This document shows positions 1-11,553 of a stretch of 64,000 bases of DNA, in pieces. The notes under the pieces are model-generated. The model had not been told where the DNA came from, did not search any database, and saw only the letters and a list, made by a program, of their open reading frames with translations. Numbering within the stretch: position 1 is the stretch's first letter; the number at the start of each line of letters is the position of its first letter. The stretch comes from Rhizomucor pusillus (lineage: Eukaryota > Mucoromycota > Mucoromycetes > Mucorales > Lichtheimiaceae), in contig FWWN02000458.1 of assembly GCA_900175165.2 (NCBI GenBank), positions 46,676 through 110,675 of the forward strand, read 5' to 3'. Both the position numbers and the translations under genes were made by a program.

Positions 1-2346
1 ACATGGTCAAGCAATCAATCGGTTTTGCATGGCAAGTAAAAAAAAGAAAAAAATTTCTTTATCAAACGTTGCAAAATTGCTTACATACAGCAGGGGCCCC
101 TCCGGTGTAAGCACCGCTTGCTGGACCGGTGTCTTCCTTCGAGATGTAATAAACCACTTTGCCGGCGGCCTCGCAGACGGCGCCAGCTACATCTGCTTTG
201 AAGGTTGCGACAAGACCTCAAAGGTAAATACAAAGAATAATACTTAGATAAATACCCACCAGTTATCTAATACATGGATAAACGTCAGGGTGGTTACGGT
301 ACATCCATTGCAGCAAACCGAGTCATGTCTGACCACTACGATATTCTTCTCGCCTACAAAATGAACGGCGAATGGCTATCTCCTGATCACGGCTACCCAC
401 TTCGTGTTCTCATACCTGGCTGCATCGGTGGCCGCAGCGTCAAATGGCTTTCACGCATCGAAGCAAGCGAGAATGAATCAACAAATGCATACCACTATCA
501 TGATAACAAGGTGCTTCCTACCCAAGTGCAAACAGCCGAGCAAGCTGCTGCTGAAGATTGGTGGACAAGGCCCGAGTACACACTTTACGACCTCAACATT
601 AACAGTGCCATCACGACACCCGATCACAACGAGCGCATCGTCCTGAAAGACTTACAAGACGTTTACACTGTCCGCGGCTACGCATACACTGGAGGCAATC
701 GCCGGATCACGCGCGTTGAATTATCCCTTGACAGCGGCAAGACCTGGCTGCTTGCAAACCTCGACCGGCCTCCAGCGGAACAAGTCGCATCGATGTACGG
801 CGAGCTTGTAGGTCCCAGCTACTACAAGCGCTCAAGAAACTGGGCATGGACTCGTTGGCACGTTGATCTCGAAGTAGCTGACCTCGTGCGCGCTGAAGAA
901 ATGGTTGTGCGTGCCTGGGACGAGTCTCAAAACACGCAGCCTGAAAACCTCACATGGAATCTCATGGGTATGCTCAATAACTGCTGGTTCAGAGTGAAGC
1001 TTGCGCTCGAGCGCGGACCAACGCTTGCAATTGCATGCGAACATCCTGCACCTGTGGGTCCAATGGCTGGCCCAGAAACAGGAGGATGGATGGAGAAACG
1101 GCTTGCGCAGGAAATGAATACAGCATCTACCAAAGACGTAAGCAACGCAGCTGCCGCCGCGCAGGTCAACAAATCGTTGCCAACGTTCACCATGGCTCAG
1201 GTGGAAGCACATGCATCCGAAACAGACTGCTGGATCGTTGTGCATAATCTCGTGTATGACTGCACACCTTTCCTAAAGGACCATCCCGGTGGTGCATCAA
1301 GTATCCTGATTACCGGCGGCACAGATACCACTGAAGAATTCGATGCAATCCATTCCATGAAGGCTCAAGAAATGCTCAAAGACTATCTTATCGGCCAGCT
1401 TGCAGTTGATGCTCAAGACGAACAAAGCTCAGTTACGACCACAGCCTCGTCTGCTCCAACTGCATTTAGTCGAACTGATTCGCAAAAGACACTCGCCTCA
1501 AGCGTCAATCTGGACGACGAAGTGCCATTCCTCAACCCCAAACAATGGAAGAAACTTGTGCTCGAAAGCAAAGAATCCCTGTCTAGCACTATCCGGCTGT
1601 TCCGGTTCTCATTTGATACTTCATGCTTTGGATTGCCGGTCGGCCAGCATGTATACTTGAAACTGCCTCAAGAGCGAACGAGTCGCGACATGCAAGTCAA
1701 GTCTGTGATGCGTGCATACACACCTAGCCGTTGCGGCCCTGATTTTGTCGAATTCATTGTCAAGATTTATTTCCCCGAGAATGGCCGTCCAGGCGGTGCG
1801 TTTACGCAGCTGCTAGACAAGGTGCGCGTTGGCGAAACAGTCGATTGCAAAGGCCCGTTCGGAGAATACGAGTACCTGGGCGACAAGAGCTACAGTATCC
1901 TCAAACAACCCGCCAAGAAAGCAACGCATATTGGCATGATTGCAGGTGGCACCGGCATCACACCCATGTGGCAAGTGCTTGATGCTATGCGACGAGACAG
2001 CGACCCGCCATACGTGTCCCTAATCTACTGTGCTCGTTATCTCGAGGATCTTGTGCTATCAGAAGAAATCGGCCAACTGCGCTCTTTGCTTGGAACACGC
2101 TTACATGTGCGCTACATCCTATCAAGTCCCACGAAAGAAAAAGACACATGGGACCAAGGCCGCGGCCACCTTTCCGCGGCCGAAGTGGAAAAACATTTGT
2201 TCCCCTTTGCTACCGATCAAACTCAAGACCACGAAAAGCTTGTGCTTCTTTGTGCCTCTGACGCGATGATCGAGAATTGCTGCAAACCTCTCATTTCAAA
2301 CTATATGGGACAAGACTTTACACTGAACAATGTCTTTGTATTCTAA
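1..2346 (+). CDS. Assimilatory nitrate reductase, 5'-truncated by the window edge
   Basis: Reduces nitrate to nitrite in the cytosol with NAD(P)H. The visible exons are 1-31, 94-223 and 289-2346 (about 738 residues). In order they encode the end of the molybdopterin domain (GVSTACWTG, then GGRSVKWL), the Mo-cofactor dimerisation domain (NNCWFRVK), a cytochrome b5 domain with the haem-ligand HPGG, and an FAD/NAD(P) reductase module (RAYTP, AGGTGITPMWQVL) ending in the typical FVF. The N-terminal part with the Mo-ligand cysteine lies outside the window. The first visible intron (32-93) must start with GC: only GC-AG splicing rebuilds the tryptophan of the conserved FAWGPSGVS stretch. The second intron is 224-288. 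Nitrite reductase follows in the same orientation about 1 kb downstream, the usual pathway pairing in fungi. Confidence 0.95.
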
Positions 2347-3370
2347 CGAAAACGAAAAATCATACGAGTAATATTTAGCATATGATATTCATTCTCCTCT
2401 TCTTCATCTTCTTCTTCTCCCACTTTCTCAAAACCATCGTCTATACATGAACAGTTACTGTATGTATTTTCAACTGAATAAAAATATTATCATCATCGCC
2501 ATCAGCATTACATCTTATCGTCTTACAGACCCATTGTTTGCTCTGAAGAAGACAAGATTATCCGGAAACGCAAAGTGAGTTTGATAACAATTGGACTTCA
2601 TCAATCACGGTAGATTGCCACTCAAGTGTGATACCCGGTACAGCGTCTTACCTTTAAAGTCAAAAAACAAACGAGTGGATCAAAAGTTACAGAGGTCGAG
2701 CTTATCAGGCAAGCGACATGCAGCGAAGATAAGAGGGCATTCAGGGTCAATAAACAAGCAAGAAAGATAAGACTGTTACACTTCCTCTCGAGAGATCGCA
2801 CCGAGGCGGGGGAGGAGGAACTCTTAACAAAGAATTTTATCTGGTTTGGGTGACCGATTCTCTTCTATTTGTTTGTTAAGCAAACATGAGCATTCCATTC
2901 TTTTCCCGATGAATACAATGCAGCATAGATGGTAAGGACTGATATCTTGGAAAAAGGAATGATAGATAATGGTCTCTCAAAGGCAACAGGCAGGCAAGCA
3001 GTCAGCGAAGCACACACAACTCTCTCTTTATCTCACGCGCAGGTTCGTGCTGCTGCTGCTGCTGCCAAACGGAAATCTTTTCCCAACCACTCGATCGGGA
3101 AAATCCGTACCTTTCCTGGATTGCTTAACAAACAAATCTTTTCGAGATAAGCAACCCCGAAATGATAACTGAATGGCGATGAACACTGGATAAGTGTGGG
3201 GGTTTAGCCTCCTGATGAATTGAGATTGATGCACTCCCTCCCTTCTTATTTTATATTCTGATCTTCACGTGGTGCATTTATAAATACCATTCCTACATCT
3301 ACATAGTGAAGCCTTGTCCTGCTTATCTCCCTTCTCTCTCTTTTATTTTTTCTCTTTTCTTTTTAACCTC
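2347..3370 (+). promoter_or_regulatory. NR 3' region and nitrite reductase promoter with a GATAAG cluster
   Basis: This gap holds no credible gene. It has AATAAA near 2476 (possible NR polyadenylation signal). GATAAG cores lie at 2728-2733, 2766-2771 and 3146-3151 on the plus strand, and at 2701-2706 and 3322-3327 on the minus strand (as CTTATC). Further TTATCT copies are at 2837-2842 and 3028-3033. A CACGTG box is at 3266-3271 and a TATAAATA at 3279-3286, about 85 nt before the nitrite reductase ATG. A pyrimidine-rich leader fills 3330-3368. In ascomycetes, GATA factors of the AreA/NIT2 family activate nitrate genes through such sites. That they act here is inference. Confidence 0.55.
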
Positions 3371-6300
3371 ATGCCTCCCAACACAGAAATTCCTCCAGAG
3401 GTGTTCTCGCACCAGCAGGATGAACCAGTTCCCAGCACCACCAAGACCATCGTAGTCGTCGGCCTCGGCATGGTGGCTGTCTCTTTCATCGAAAAGATTA
3501 GAGAGTATGATATTGAAAATATGTACGAAATTAAAGTTTTTTCTGAAGAGCCTGTTGGTAAGGAAAAACTTTATACTTTTCAAATAATGTGTTTCATACA
3601 TTGATTAATTTTTTTTGCTTCTAGTTGCCTACAACCGCGTTGGCCTTACACAATACTTTTCTCATCGAAACGTTGAGCAGCAATTGATGCGGCCTGGATC
3701 TTGGTACGATGAGCTACGCGTACAAGTATTTCTCGGCGATCCTGTTCAAGAGATCGACAGTGCTACCAAACGGGTCCGTGCACGCGATGTTGGCTGGGTA
3801 TACTACGACCTGCTTGTCTTGGCAACTGGATCTTCAGCAGCGCTGCCTCCTGGAGTTTCTCTCGACGCGATGAAGGGCCTCTTTGTCTATCGTACATTGC
3901 AGGACCTCAGTGATATCATCGAATGGGCCAAACTTGAACGTGTTCAGCACGCTTCCATTGTGGGAGGCGGTCTCTTGGGCCTCGAAGCTGCCAAGGCTGC
4001 AAAGGATCTTGGATTAAAGGTCACCATCTACGAACGCTCTGACCGGCTCATGTCAAGACAACTGGACCAGGAAGCATCTCGCATGCTAGAAGCAGAGATC
4101 AAGAAATTCGGCTTGGAAGCAGTCATCAACCACTGTCCAATGCAGCTGTTGCAAGAAGAAGGTTCTGTCAAGGGTGCTGTGCTGTCAAACGGCGAAACCG
4201 TTGAAACGCACATGATGATATATGCAATCGGTATCCGAGCTCGCGACCAGCTTGCTGATGCTTGTCCAGGACTGGAGAGGGCTTCCAGAGGCGGCTTTAA
4301 AGTCAACGAACGACTAGAAACTTCTCTCCCTGATGTTTACGCAATTGGCGAATGCGCTGCTTACAACGATATGATCTACGGTCTAGTAGCGCCTGGATAC
4401 GAGTAAGTTTCAATCCACGCATGTTATTAGCATTTCAGCGAATTTTTTTTCTCTAAATGATAATGCTTGTTTAGCATGGCTGAAGTCGTTGCACGTAACC
4501 TAACTACACGTCTTCGAGATTCCCGCAAGGCCGCTTTCAAAGGCTCAGACATGTCAACCAAGCTCAAGCTGCTTGGTGTCAACGTAGCAAGCTTTGGCGA
4601 CTGTTTCCCCGACGAATCCAAGACACAGTATCTGATCTATCGCGATCCATTCAGCGGTATCTACAAAAAGTACATTTTTACAAAAGATGGCAAGCGACTC
4701 CTTGGAGGCATGATGGTGGGCGACACAAACGACTATGCGAAACTCTTGGCTCTGGTCCGATCTGCAAAGCGGTTGCACGCGCCTCCTTCAGAGCTGATCC
4801 TCGGCGTCCAAGCAGCAGATCAAGTACAGGGCGCAGATGCTTTACCGGACGACACCCAGATATGCTCGTGCAACAATGTCACCAAAGGCAACATTCGCAA
4901 AATCATCCATGAAAAGAAATGTGAGAATGTGAACCAAGTGAAATGTTTCTCCAAGGCCGGTACTGGATGTGGTGGCTGTCTTCCGCAGGTGCAAGAGGTA
5001 AAAAAAATCGATTGATTGATCGCTTCTTTACGTTACACATTGACTGACTGACTGACTCGATGTATGTGTATGTAGATCTTTGAGGCTGAAATGAAGTCAC
5101 TGGGTCAAACGATCAGCAATGCTCTCTGTAGCCATTTTCGATACAGTCGCGCTGAACTTTTCACCATTGGCAAGGTCAAGGGTCTCCATTCGTTTGAAGA
5201 GTTTCTCGATCATGCCAGTACCGAAGCTTCGCTTGCTACGCGCGACGGCTGTGAAGTCTGCAAACCAACCATTGCCAGTATCCTTGCAAGTTTGTGGAAT
5301 GAGCATATTTTGAACGACGGGCTGCGTCCGTTGCAGGATACCAATGATCGATACTTGGCAAACATCCAGCGCGGTGGTCTTTACAGCATCGTCCCGCGTA
5401 TCCCTGCCGGTGAAGTGACTCCAGACAAACTGGGTGTGATTGCCAGCATCGCAAAGGAATACAACCTTTACACAAAGATAACAGGCGCTCAGCGTATAGA
5501 TATCAGTAAGTATGATCAACGCACATTAATCTAACTTCTCTCTTTTTGCTTACTTTTTTTTTTAAATTACAACAGTGGGTGCCAGAAAGCAAGATCTACC
5601 GGGAATCTGGGAGAAACTGGTTGATGCCGATTTTGAAAGTGGTCACGCGTACGGCAAATCGCTTCGTGCTGTCAAGAGTTGCGTGGGTACCACGTGGTGC
5701 CGTTACGGTCAGCAGGACTCTGTCGGTTTCGCGATACTGCTAGAAAATCGGTACAAGGGTATCCGGTCACCTCACAAGCTCAAAGGCGGTGTCTCTGGAT
5801 GTATCCGTGAATGTGCAGAAGCTCAAGGCAAAGACTTTGGCTGCATTGCAACCGACAAGGGTTACAATGTTTATGTGTGTGGTAACGGCGGCTCCAAACC
5901 AAAGCATGCCGAACTTTTAGCGGCGGACGTATCTGAAGAGATGACTATCAAATACTTGGATCGATTCTTGATGTACTACATCATGACTGCCGACCGACTT
6001 ACTCGCACGGCCCGCTGGCTTGAAAAGATGGAAGGCGGTATCCAGTATCTGCGCAAGGTGGTTGTGGACGATCACCTGGGTATCTGTGCACAGCTTGAGG
6101 AACACATGCAGCAGCTTATCGGCACCTATCAGTGCGAATGGACGACGGTCGTGCGTGATCCCAAGCGACGCAAGCACTTTGAAGAGTTTGTGAACAGCAA
6201 GGAAAACGATACTGTGATTGAAATGGTGGATGAGCGTGGACAGCTACGACCAGCTGACTGGCCTAAAGAAGTTCCACCCATGCCTTCTCTCAAGAGTCAT

Positions 6301-6792
6301 CGAGACGATAAGGAAGAGCAGAACGATTGGCTGCATGTAGGCTCTACAGACCTGTTCCCTACGGACGAAGGCAAAGTCGTTCGGGTTGGCAACGCGCAGA
6401 TCGCAGTGTTCCGCACCAAGGATAAATGGTACGCTACTCAAAACATGTGCCCGCACAAACGTGCCCTAGTGCTCGCTTCCGGTATCCTGGGCAACAACGG
6501 TTCAACTCCTTACGTATCATGTCCTATGCACAAGAAGAATTTTGACCTCGAGTCTGGTGATTGTCTCGTACCAGGTGAAGAAAAAAAGTACAAGTTGAGC
6601 ACCTTTGATGTCAAGGTCGAAAACGATCAAGTATACCTTCTTGTACCATCTCTTCAAGTGCTCAATGAGATCTTGGGCTCGGACCGTACTATCATCAATC
6701 GCAATATGGCCAAGAAGGTGCAAGTCGTTTCCCAAGCCGAAGCACCAGCGTGTGGCACTGGCGGTTGCGGTGACAAGAGTCTAGAGTGGTAG
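3371..6792 (+). CDS. Assimilatory nitrite reductase [NAD(P)H]
   Basis: Six-electron reduction of nitrite to ammonium using a sirohaem/4Fe-4S centre. Five exons: 3371-3557, 3625-4402, 4475-4997, 5076-5505 and 5576-6792, giving about 1044 residues, the usual size of the fungal enzyme. Domain order: NAD(P)H/FAD oxidoreductase with VVVGLGMVA near the start and VGGGLLGLEAA in the second nucleotide fold; a BFD-like 2Fe-2S segment (CSCNNVTKG, GCGGC); a second cysteine segment GCEVCKP; nitrite/sulfite reductase ferredoxin-like halves; the sirohaem-4Fe-4S ligands CVGTTWC and CIREC; and a C-terminal Rieske-type domain (CPHKR then CPMHKKNF). The ATG at 3371 follows a CT-rich leader and starts the conserved protein. 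The intron at 4998-5075 carries a short GACT tandem repeat. It is probably co-regulated with the upstream nitrate reductase. Confidence 0.96.
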
Positions 6793-6967
6793 ATCATCTC
6801 AAAATTGGGTCCCAGCATAGAAACATCTCCGTTATCATATCTTTTATTCTCTCCCATGACAGCATCGACATCGTTCTTTTTTATTTGTGTCCATAGTGGA
6901 TATATGTATCTGCGTATGTGTATTGGCTTGTTTGCTATAAATGAATAATGTTTATTTATCATCTCAT

Positions 6968-8695
6968 TTAACGTTTCTTGTAAACGCATGGCTTCAATAA
7001 TTTTTTAGCCTTCTTCTTGAGCTTGGCTTTTGGTACACTGACTCCAGCTCCTTCCTTGAGCTTCTGTTTTGCTTTTTCGTCAAGTCCTTCAAGCATCTCC
7101 TCGTCAATCTCTTCATCAACTGCCGTGTCTTGCTTTCTAAAGTAAAGCATGATGAACATCTTGTTGCTGTCATCCTGCAGTGTCCAAAAAGAAAGGGATA
7201 TAAGTACAAGGTCATCAACTTCAGATATGTACCAGTCAGACAACTTGCCTTTCCCTCAAAGTTGAATCCCAACAACTCAACAAGATGGATGAATTCGTTT
7301 ACATCGCTGAACCGACTAACGACTTCAGCAATTTTCAACTCTCCACTATTTTGTAACATCTAATCAGTATATTTGCATTTTTTGCGAACTAGGTAGCCGA
7401 TGATATACCCTGATTTCAACACGCGCTTTGCCTCGTCCAAGAAATCGAGATAGTTTGTTCCCATGAGGGATAGTGAGAATACAGCCACGTCCACAAAGTT
7501 TGCAGGTATAGGTAACTGTAAAAGAAAGCGTCAATACATGTCCATGCTAGCTCAAACAGAGAAAGAGATATCATACCTTTGCAATATCGCATGCGATGAC
7601 TTTATCGTTCTTTGCAACGAGGTCAAAACTTAATATGCTTAGATGGGTGACAGCATGAGCAATCTTGGCATCACCGCATCCCAAGTCGGCGACTACGGTG
7701 CCCTTGGGCAGCTCGTTGAGTTGATTGATAATTACATCTACCGGGTTCACGGGCCAGGATTCCACTTGGTGCCGGAATCCCTCGTGATATTCATCAAAAA
7801 GCTCGGGCTTTTCATTAAAGATCTTGTAAGCTTCATTGCCTCGTGTAGTGTACAGCTGCTCATTTAGCCAGCGGAATCGTGCGCCGGAGAGCTTGTCTTT
7901 CATCTTTTGCTGCAAGGCCGTCAGCTTGCTAGGCTTCTCTGCATTCTTGGCGGCGGTCTTGGCTGGTTGCTGTTGTTTAGCGGCTGCTGCAGTTGATGCA
8001 GCGCTGCTGTTGTTATTATTATCGCTGCTGCTGCTGCTGTTGTTGTTGTTGCTGGAGTTCTTTTTTGATAACAGTTCTTGCAGCTTCTTCCGTTGCTGCT
8101 CGTTGACAGTGTTCTTTTTTACATTCTTCTTATCCAGATTGTCCGATCCAGCTTTCTTCTGTTGCTTGCTATCAGTTTCCGCATCCTTCACTGTTTGTGA
8201 TACCTGCTCGTCCTTAGGTTTTGCGGTTTGGTTATTGCTTTTCTTTGCTTCGTTCTTCTTTTGCTGCTGTTGTTGCTGCTTTTTGGATTTATCAACCTTT
8301 TCATTTTTCACGGGTTCGTTGTCGGCTTTATCTTGAACATCGTGCATGGTGACATCTTTAGGTCCTTTTTGCTCTAATGCCTGTTGCTCGGCTTTCTTCC
8401 ACTGCTGATTATCCTTCTTTTGTTGCTTTGCTTTTTGCTTCTTTGCAGGTGGTGGTGGTGGCTGCTGTTCCGCATCTGCGGCATGTTTCCGTTTGCCGGG
8501 AGACTGCTGCTTCTGTTGCTTCTTTTGTTGCTGCTGCTTGCCGTTGACTTTGGTTAATTGTTGCTGGAGCTGATCAGCTTCATTTGATGTTGAGACAGGC
8601 TTTTGTTTCTGCTTCTTCTTGTTCTTTTTTGCATGTTCCTGAGGAATGATCTCGGTTGGAAGAGACCAGCCTCCTGCATCGAACAATGGCTGCAT
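6968..8695 (-). CDS. RRP8: Ribosomal RNA-processing protein 8 (25S rRNA m1A methyltransferase)
   Basis: Nucleolar SAM-dependent methyltransferase that makes the N1-methyladenosine of large-subunit rRNA. Exons on the minus strand: 8695-7577, 7515-7409, 7345-7249 and 7174-6968, about 509 residues. The N-terminus [12 protein letters not shown] resembles yeast Rrp8 (LFNVEGW). Next comes a long Lys/Gln-rich low-complexity segment (residues ~20-270), then the catalytic domain with [14 protein letters not shown], the SAM motif [29 protein letters not shown] and [14 protein letters not shown]. The third intron (7248-7175) starts with GCAAGT. It is GC-AG, because GT alternatives break the frame before [14 protein letters not shown]. 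The gene shares a 66-bp divergent gap with the RAD51D-like gene. The reading frame stays open a little upstream of the chosen ATG, so a slightly longer N-terminus is possible. Confidence 0.9.
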
Positions 8696-8761
8696 GTCAA
8701 ACTCGGAAAAGAGATCAAAAGCTGAAAAACTTTTGGATAACAGCGGGATTCGATCTCTTTC
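8696..8761. promoter_or_regulatory. 66-bp divergent intergenic gap RRP8 / RAD51D-like
   Basis: The two chosen start codons face away from each other with only 66 bp between them. Any core promoter elements must be shared or lie inside the opposite gene. I see no TATA box. The gap is AT-rich with runs of A and T. Confidence 0.5.
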
Positions 8762-10143
8762 ATGCGCAAATTGAAGATAGTACTCCAGCAGGCCACGGCA
8801 GCCGAAGAAACGCGTGCACTTTATGCTCCTGTCCTTGAAAAACTGGAAAAGCTGGGTATTACGACAGGTGATCTGCTTTGCTGCCTCTACTGCTACTTTG
8901 CTTCCCCATTTCTTACACGGGGCAACAATGAATGAATCTTTTAGAGCTTGCGCTGTTCAGATCAGATCTCGAAGCCGTCTCACGATCTGCAGGTGTTCCT
9001 CTTCAGGTTAGCAGCATTGGTAGGGCAAATAAAATGCGTAAGAGAAAACTTAGCAGGAACTAGCTCCTAGAGGCGCTTGAACGCCAGATAAGCTTAATTT
9101 GCATGGTGGAAGAGACAAAGAGTGTACCTGAAACGACCATTTTCTCGACCGGGATGCCGAAGTAAAGTGATATCTGCCAAGATAGGCAAGTGGGTACATT
9201 GTTCTTTGACAACTTATTCTAGACTCGACGATGCACTGGGGGGAGGGCTCCGGAGCAACCAAATTACAGAGATATGTGGAAACATGCGATTTGGCATGTC
9301 AAAGGTAAAAGAATGTCATTTGAGGTGTTATGCGAAGAATATTCTGAACGGAATGCGCAGTTGTCTATCCGGTCGATGATTGCCTATTTACGAGCGTCAA
9401 ATGATGCCAAAGCTGTACATATTGATACAAAGGGGACGTTCGATCCTCGTACGATCCACGAGAGTGGCGGGACTTTGTCATCGATCGATGTAGGCTTAAA
9501 CCTCGGTCTAAATGCAAGGCTATTGCTGTTTACAACAAACCATTGATCGATTTAGTGCCATGATATTCTTGCCCGCATAGAGTGTTTTCAAGCATTTACA
9601 GTGACACAAATGAACCGTGTTCTGGAACAGATTGGAGCCTCTACCGCTGTACGATCATCCCGTTATCTTATAATAGTGGAGGATGTTAGTAATATACTAT
9701 GCACGGACTGGGAAATTACACATGATCAAGGTAAAGTGGGCTCAAGTATTTACAACGTGGCTGATGCATAAACACTCAATTTCCTCAACCTTCCGTTTGC
9801 CTTGCAGTGAAGGCGCTCACTATGAATTTTGGAAAGATTTCTCGATTTGGATGCCCTATACTGGTAACCTTAAATTTTAAGCTTTTCGGGATCATCCGTC
9901 TTGTGCTTCAAATGTGCTTTAACTTGATGCTGTACAGATATTACGAACAGTAGATAAAGAGAAGGATAAAGCGCTTGCGGCCGCAATTATGCAAAACTGG
10001 GAAAAAACCATTGATGTACGCCTATTCCTATCTCCCGGAACGCAGCCACGTGAATCAAGTTGTCGCATTGAAAGAACCAGAGGATGGGTAAGCTCAGCAT
10101 TGCAGATCTCGTGGCGACACTGCATAGCGTTGACTAGATGTGA
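8762..10143 (+). CDS. RAD51 paralogue, RAD51D-like, with altered Walker A
   Basis: RecA-fold recombinase paralogue expected to support homologous recombination. I place exons at 8762-8867, 8945-9006, 9088-9161, 9223-9304, 9361-9489, 9556-9730, 9808-9863 and 9938-10087, with a possible terminal exon ATG-TGA at 10138-10143 (about 279 residues). The short N-terminal helical domain (LEKLGITTELALFRSDLEAV) and STGMPKLDDALGGGL match the RAD51D layout. So do VHIDTKGTFDP, CHDILARIECFQAF, the Walker B-like YLIIVEDV, and NWEKTIDVRLFL near the end. The Walker A reads GNMRFGMS, so the usual lysine is methionine (codon 9296-9298). In my model the VTN segment after GCPIL falls inside an intron. The last 60 residues and the 3' end are uncertain. 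A divergent functional paralogue or early decay are both possible. Confidence 0.7.
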
Positions 10144-10599
10144 AAATGTTGAAGGTCGTACCCGACAAATCAATTGTCTTTTTCGGCGAACCATGCGAAT
10201 AACCACTCTTAATGCAGCGTCGCGATCCAAGCAGCATTGTTTATCCACATCCCACTATAGGAAGATTTACTGCCTCACATGGAATATAAGGAAAAGGCTG
10301 GAACAAAGGTTATTGGACTCCTGCAAATGTCAACGTCTGCAAATCTGGACCTTCATTCTCGAAAAGGTTAAAAGGACCCCCATCCCCCCTGCTGGTTGTC
10401 CAATGACAACGGACAGACCCGAAATGCAGAGGAAAACCACATCTTGCTTACTGACGGACCACGGCAATGATAGGAGCTTTTGGGCAGCCTCTTTTCTTTT
10501 GCAATAAATCCTGCTTTAGGAGGGATGCCATGTCCTTCCATCTCTCTCTTTCTCTCTCTTTTCTCTTTTTTCTCGTCTTCCTTTCTACCTTGTCCTCTT
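10144..10599. other. Intergenic, 3' region and CT-rich leader
   Basis: No recognisable gene. The first 100 bases may still hold RAD51D-like 3' sequence. 10540-10598 is a strong pyrimidine tract typical of leaders in this window, directly before the next start codon. Confidence 0.4.
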
Positions 10600-11553
10600 A
10601 TGTCCATCCGCAACTCTGCCACTTCTTTGCCACAGTGTGAAGTTTTGCCAAGATCTCAGCCGCTTATCTGGTCCTTGTGGAACGGTGGATTGCGAATTGA
10701 CCATGAGAGTTTATGCTTCTTTGGACCACCCACACCTCCGGAAGCGGATCCCTACGGAGGTGCATACCCCTTCCTGCCGTTTATTCAAGAACAATCAGAT
10801 ATGATTTTGATGACGCATCCCTCCTCCAATCCTTTCACTCTGCAAACAAACTACGAAGATAATGGTGGCTATCTCATGTCACAGCAATGGTCATGTGAAT
10901 TTGTACCAAGGAGAAGCCCCGAGCATAACACGCCGCCATTACCATCAACAGAGGAACAACAGATGTCTCGATACTATTATAACCCTGAACGACAAACATT
11001 GCCGCCTACCTTGTACGACCAACCGCGGCTGCAGCATCCTCCCCAAAGACCTCGATCCTACCAAGCTAGCGAGGCCTGCCACGATCTTCCCCAAGATACC
11101 ACCACCGAGTTTACTTCAAATAAGGTTGCGCACTTGCATTGTTATACTTCACAGCAAGAAAAGCAAAACCACCAGCAGCAACAGCAGCAACAACAAAAAC
11201 AAAAACAACAAAATATGCAACCATCGACAACAATGTCCTCCAGCAACATCATTATCGCTCAAGTATACTCCAATCCTTCATCCCAAACCACAACAAATGA
11301 TCCATGTTCTATCCTCGAAACTTCTTGCGTCAAGCCTATACCTGCAAAGCAGCATATATGTGATTATTGCGAAAAAGCGTTTGCGCGGCGACATGACATG
11401 CAGCGACACACCCGGCTCCACACGGGCGCGAAACCGTACAGATGTCCTTACTGTGACTTGGCCTTTTCCAGATCGGATGCCCGAACACGCCATTACAAGA
11501 AGGACCCTGTTTGCTATGAGAAACATCAAGCCGATTTGGTTGATCCAAAATAG
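10600..11553 (+). CDS. C2H2 zinc finger transcription factor (two fingers)
   Basis: Single-exon reading frame of about 317 residues. I use the ATG at 10600 because it follows the CT-rich leader; the frame is open further upstream. The body is disordered, rich in Pro, Ser and Gln, with a polyglutamine tract at about 11170-11215. The C-terminus carries two adjacent fingers: CDYCEKAFARRHDMQRHTRLH, linker TGAKPYR, then CPYCDLAFSRSDARTRH followed by a cysteine six residues later (C2HC variant). The second finger (RSDARTRH) resembles several fungal glucose- or stress-responsive C2H2 regulators. The target genes cannot be told from the sequence. It is probably nuclear. Confidence 0.8.
   Translation: MSIRNSATSLPQCEVLPRSQPLIWSLWNGGLRIDHESLCFFGPPTPPEADPYGGAYPFLPFIQEQSDMILMTHPSSNPFTLQTNYEDNGGYLMSQQWSCEFVPRRSPEHNTPPLPSTEEQQMSRYYYNPERQTLPPTLYDQPRLQHPPQRPRSYQASEACHDLPQDTTTEFTSNKVAHLHCYTSQQEKQNHQQQQQQQQKQKQQNMQPSTTMSSSNIIIAQVYSNPSSQTTTNDPCSILETSCVKPIPAKQHICDYCEKAFARRHDMQRHTRLHTGAKPYRCPYCDLAFSRSDARTRHYKKDPVCYEKHQADLVDPK

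Noticed and set aside
7836..8336. 166-codon plus-strand frame rich in Leu, Phe and Cys
   Set aside because: Antisense shadow of the Lys/Gln-rich low-complexity segment of RRP8.
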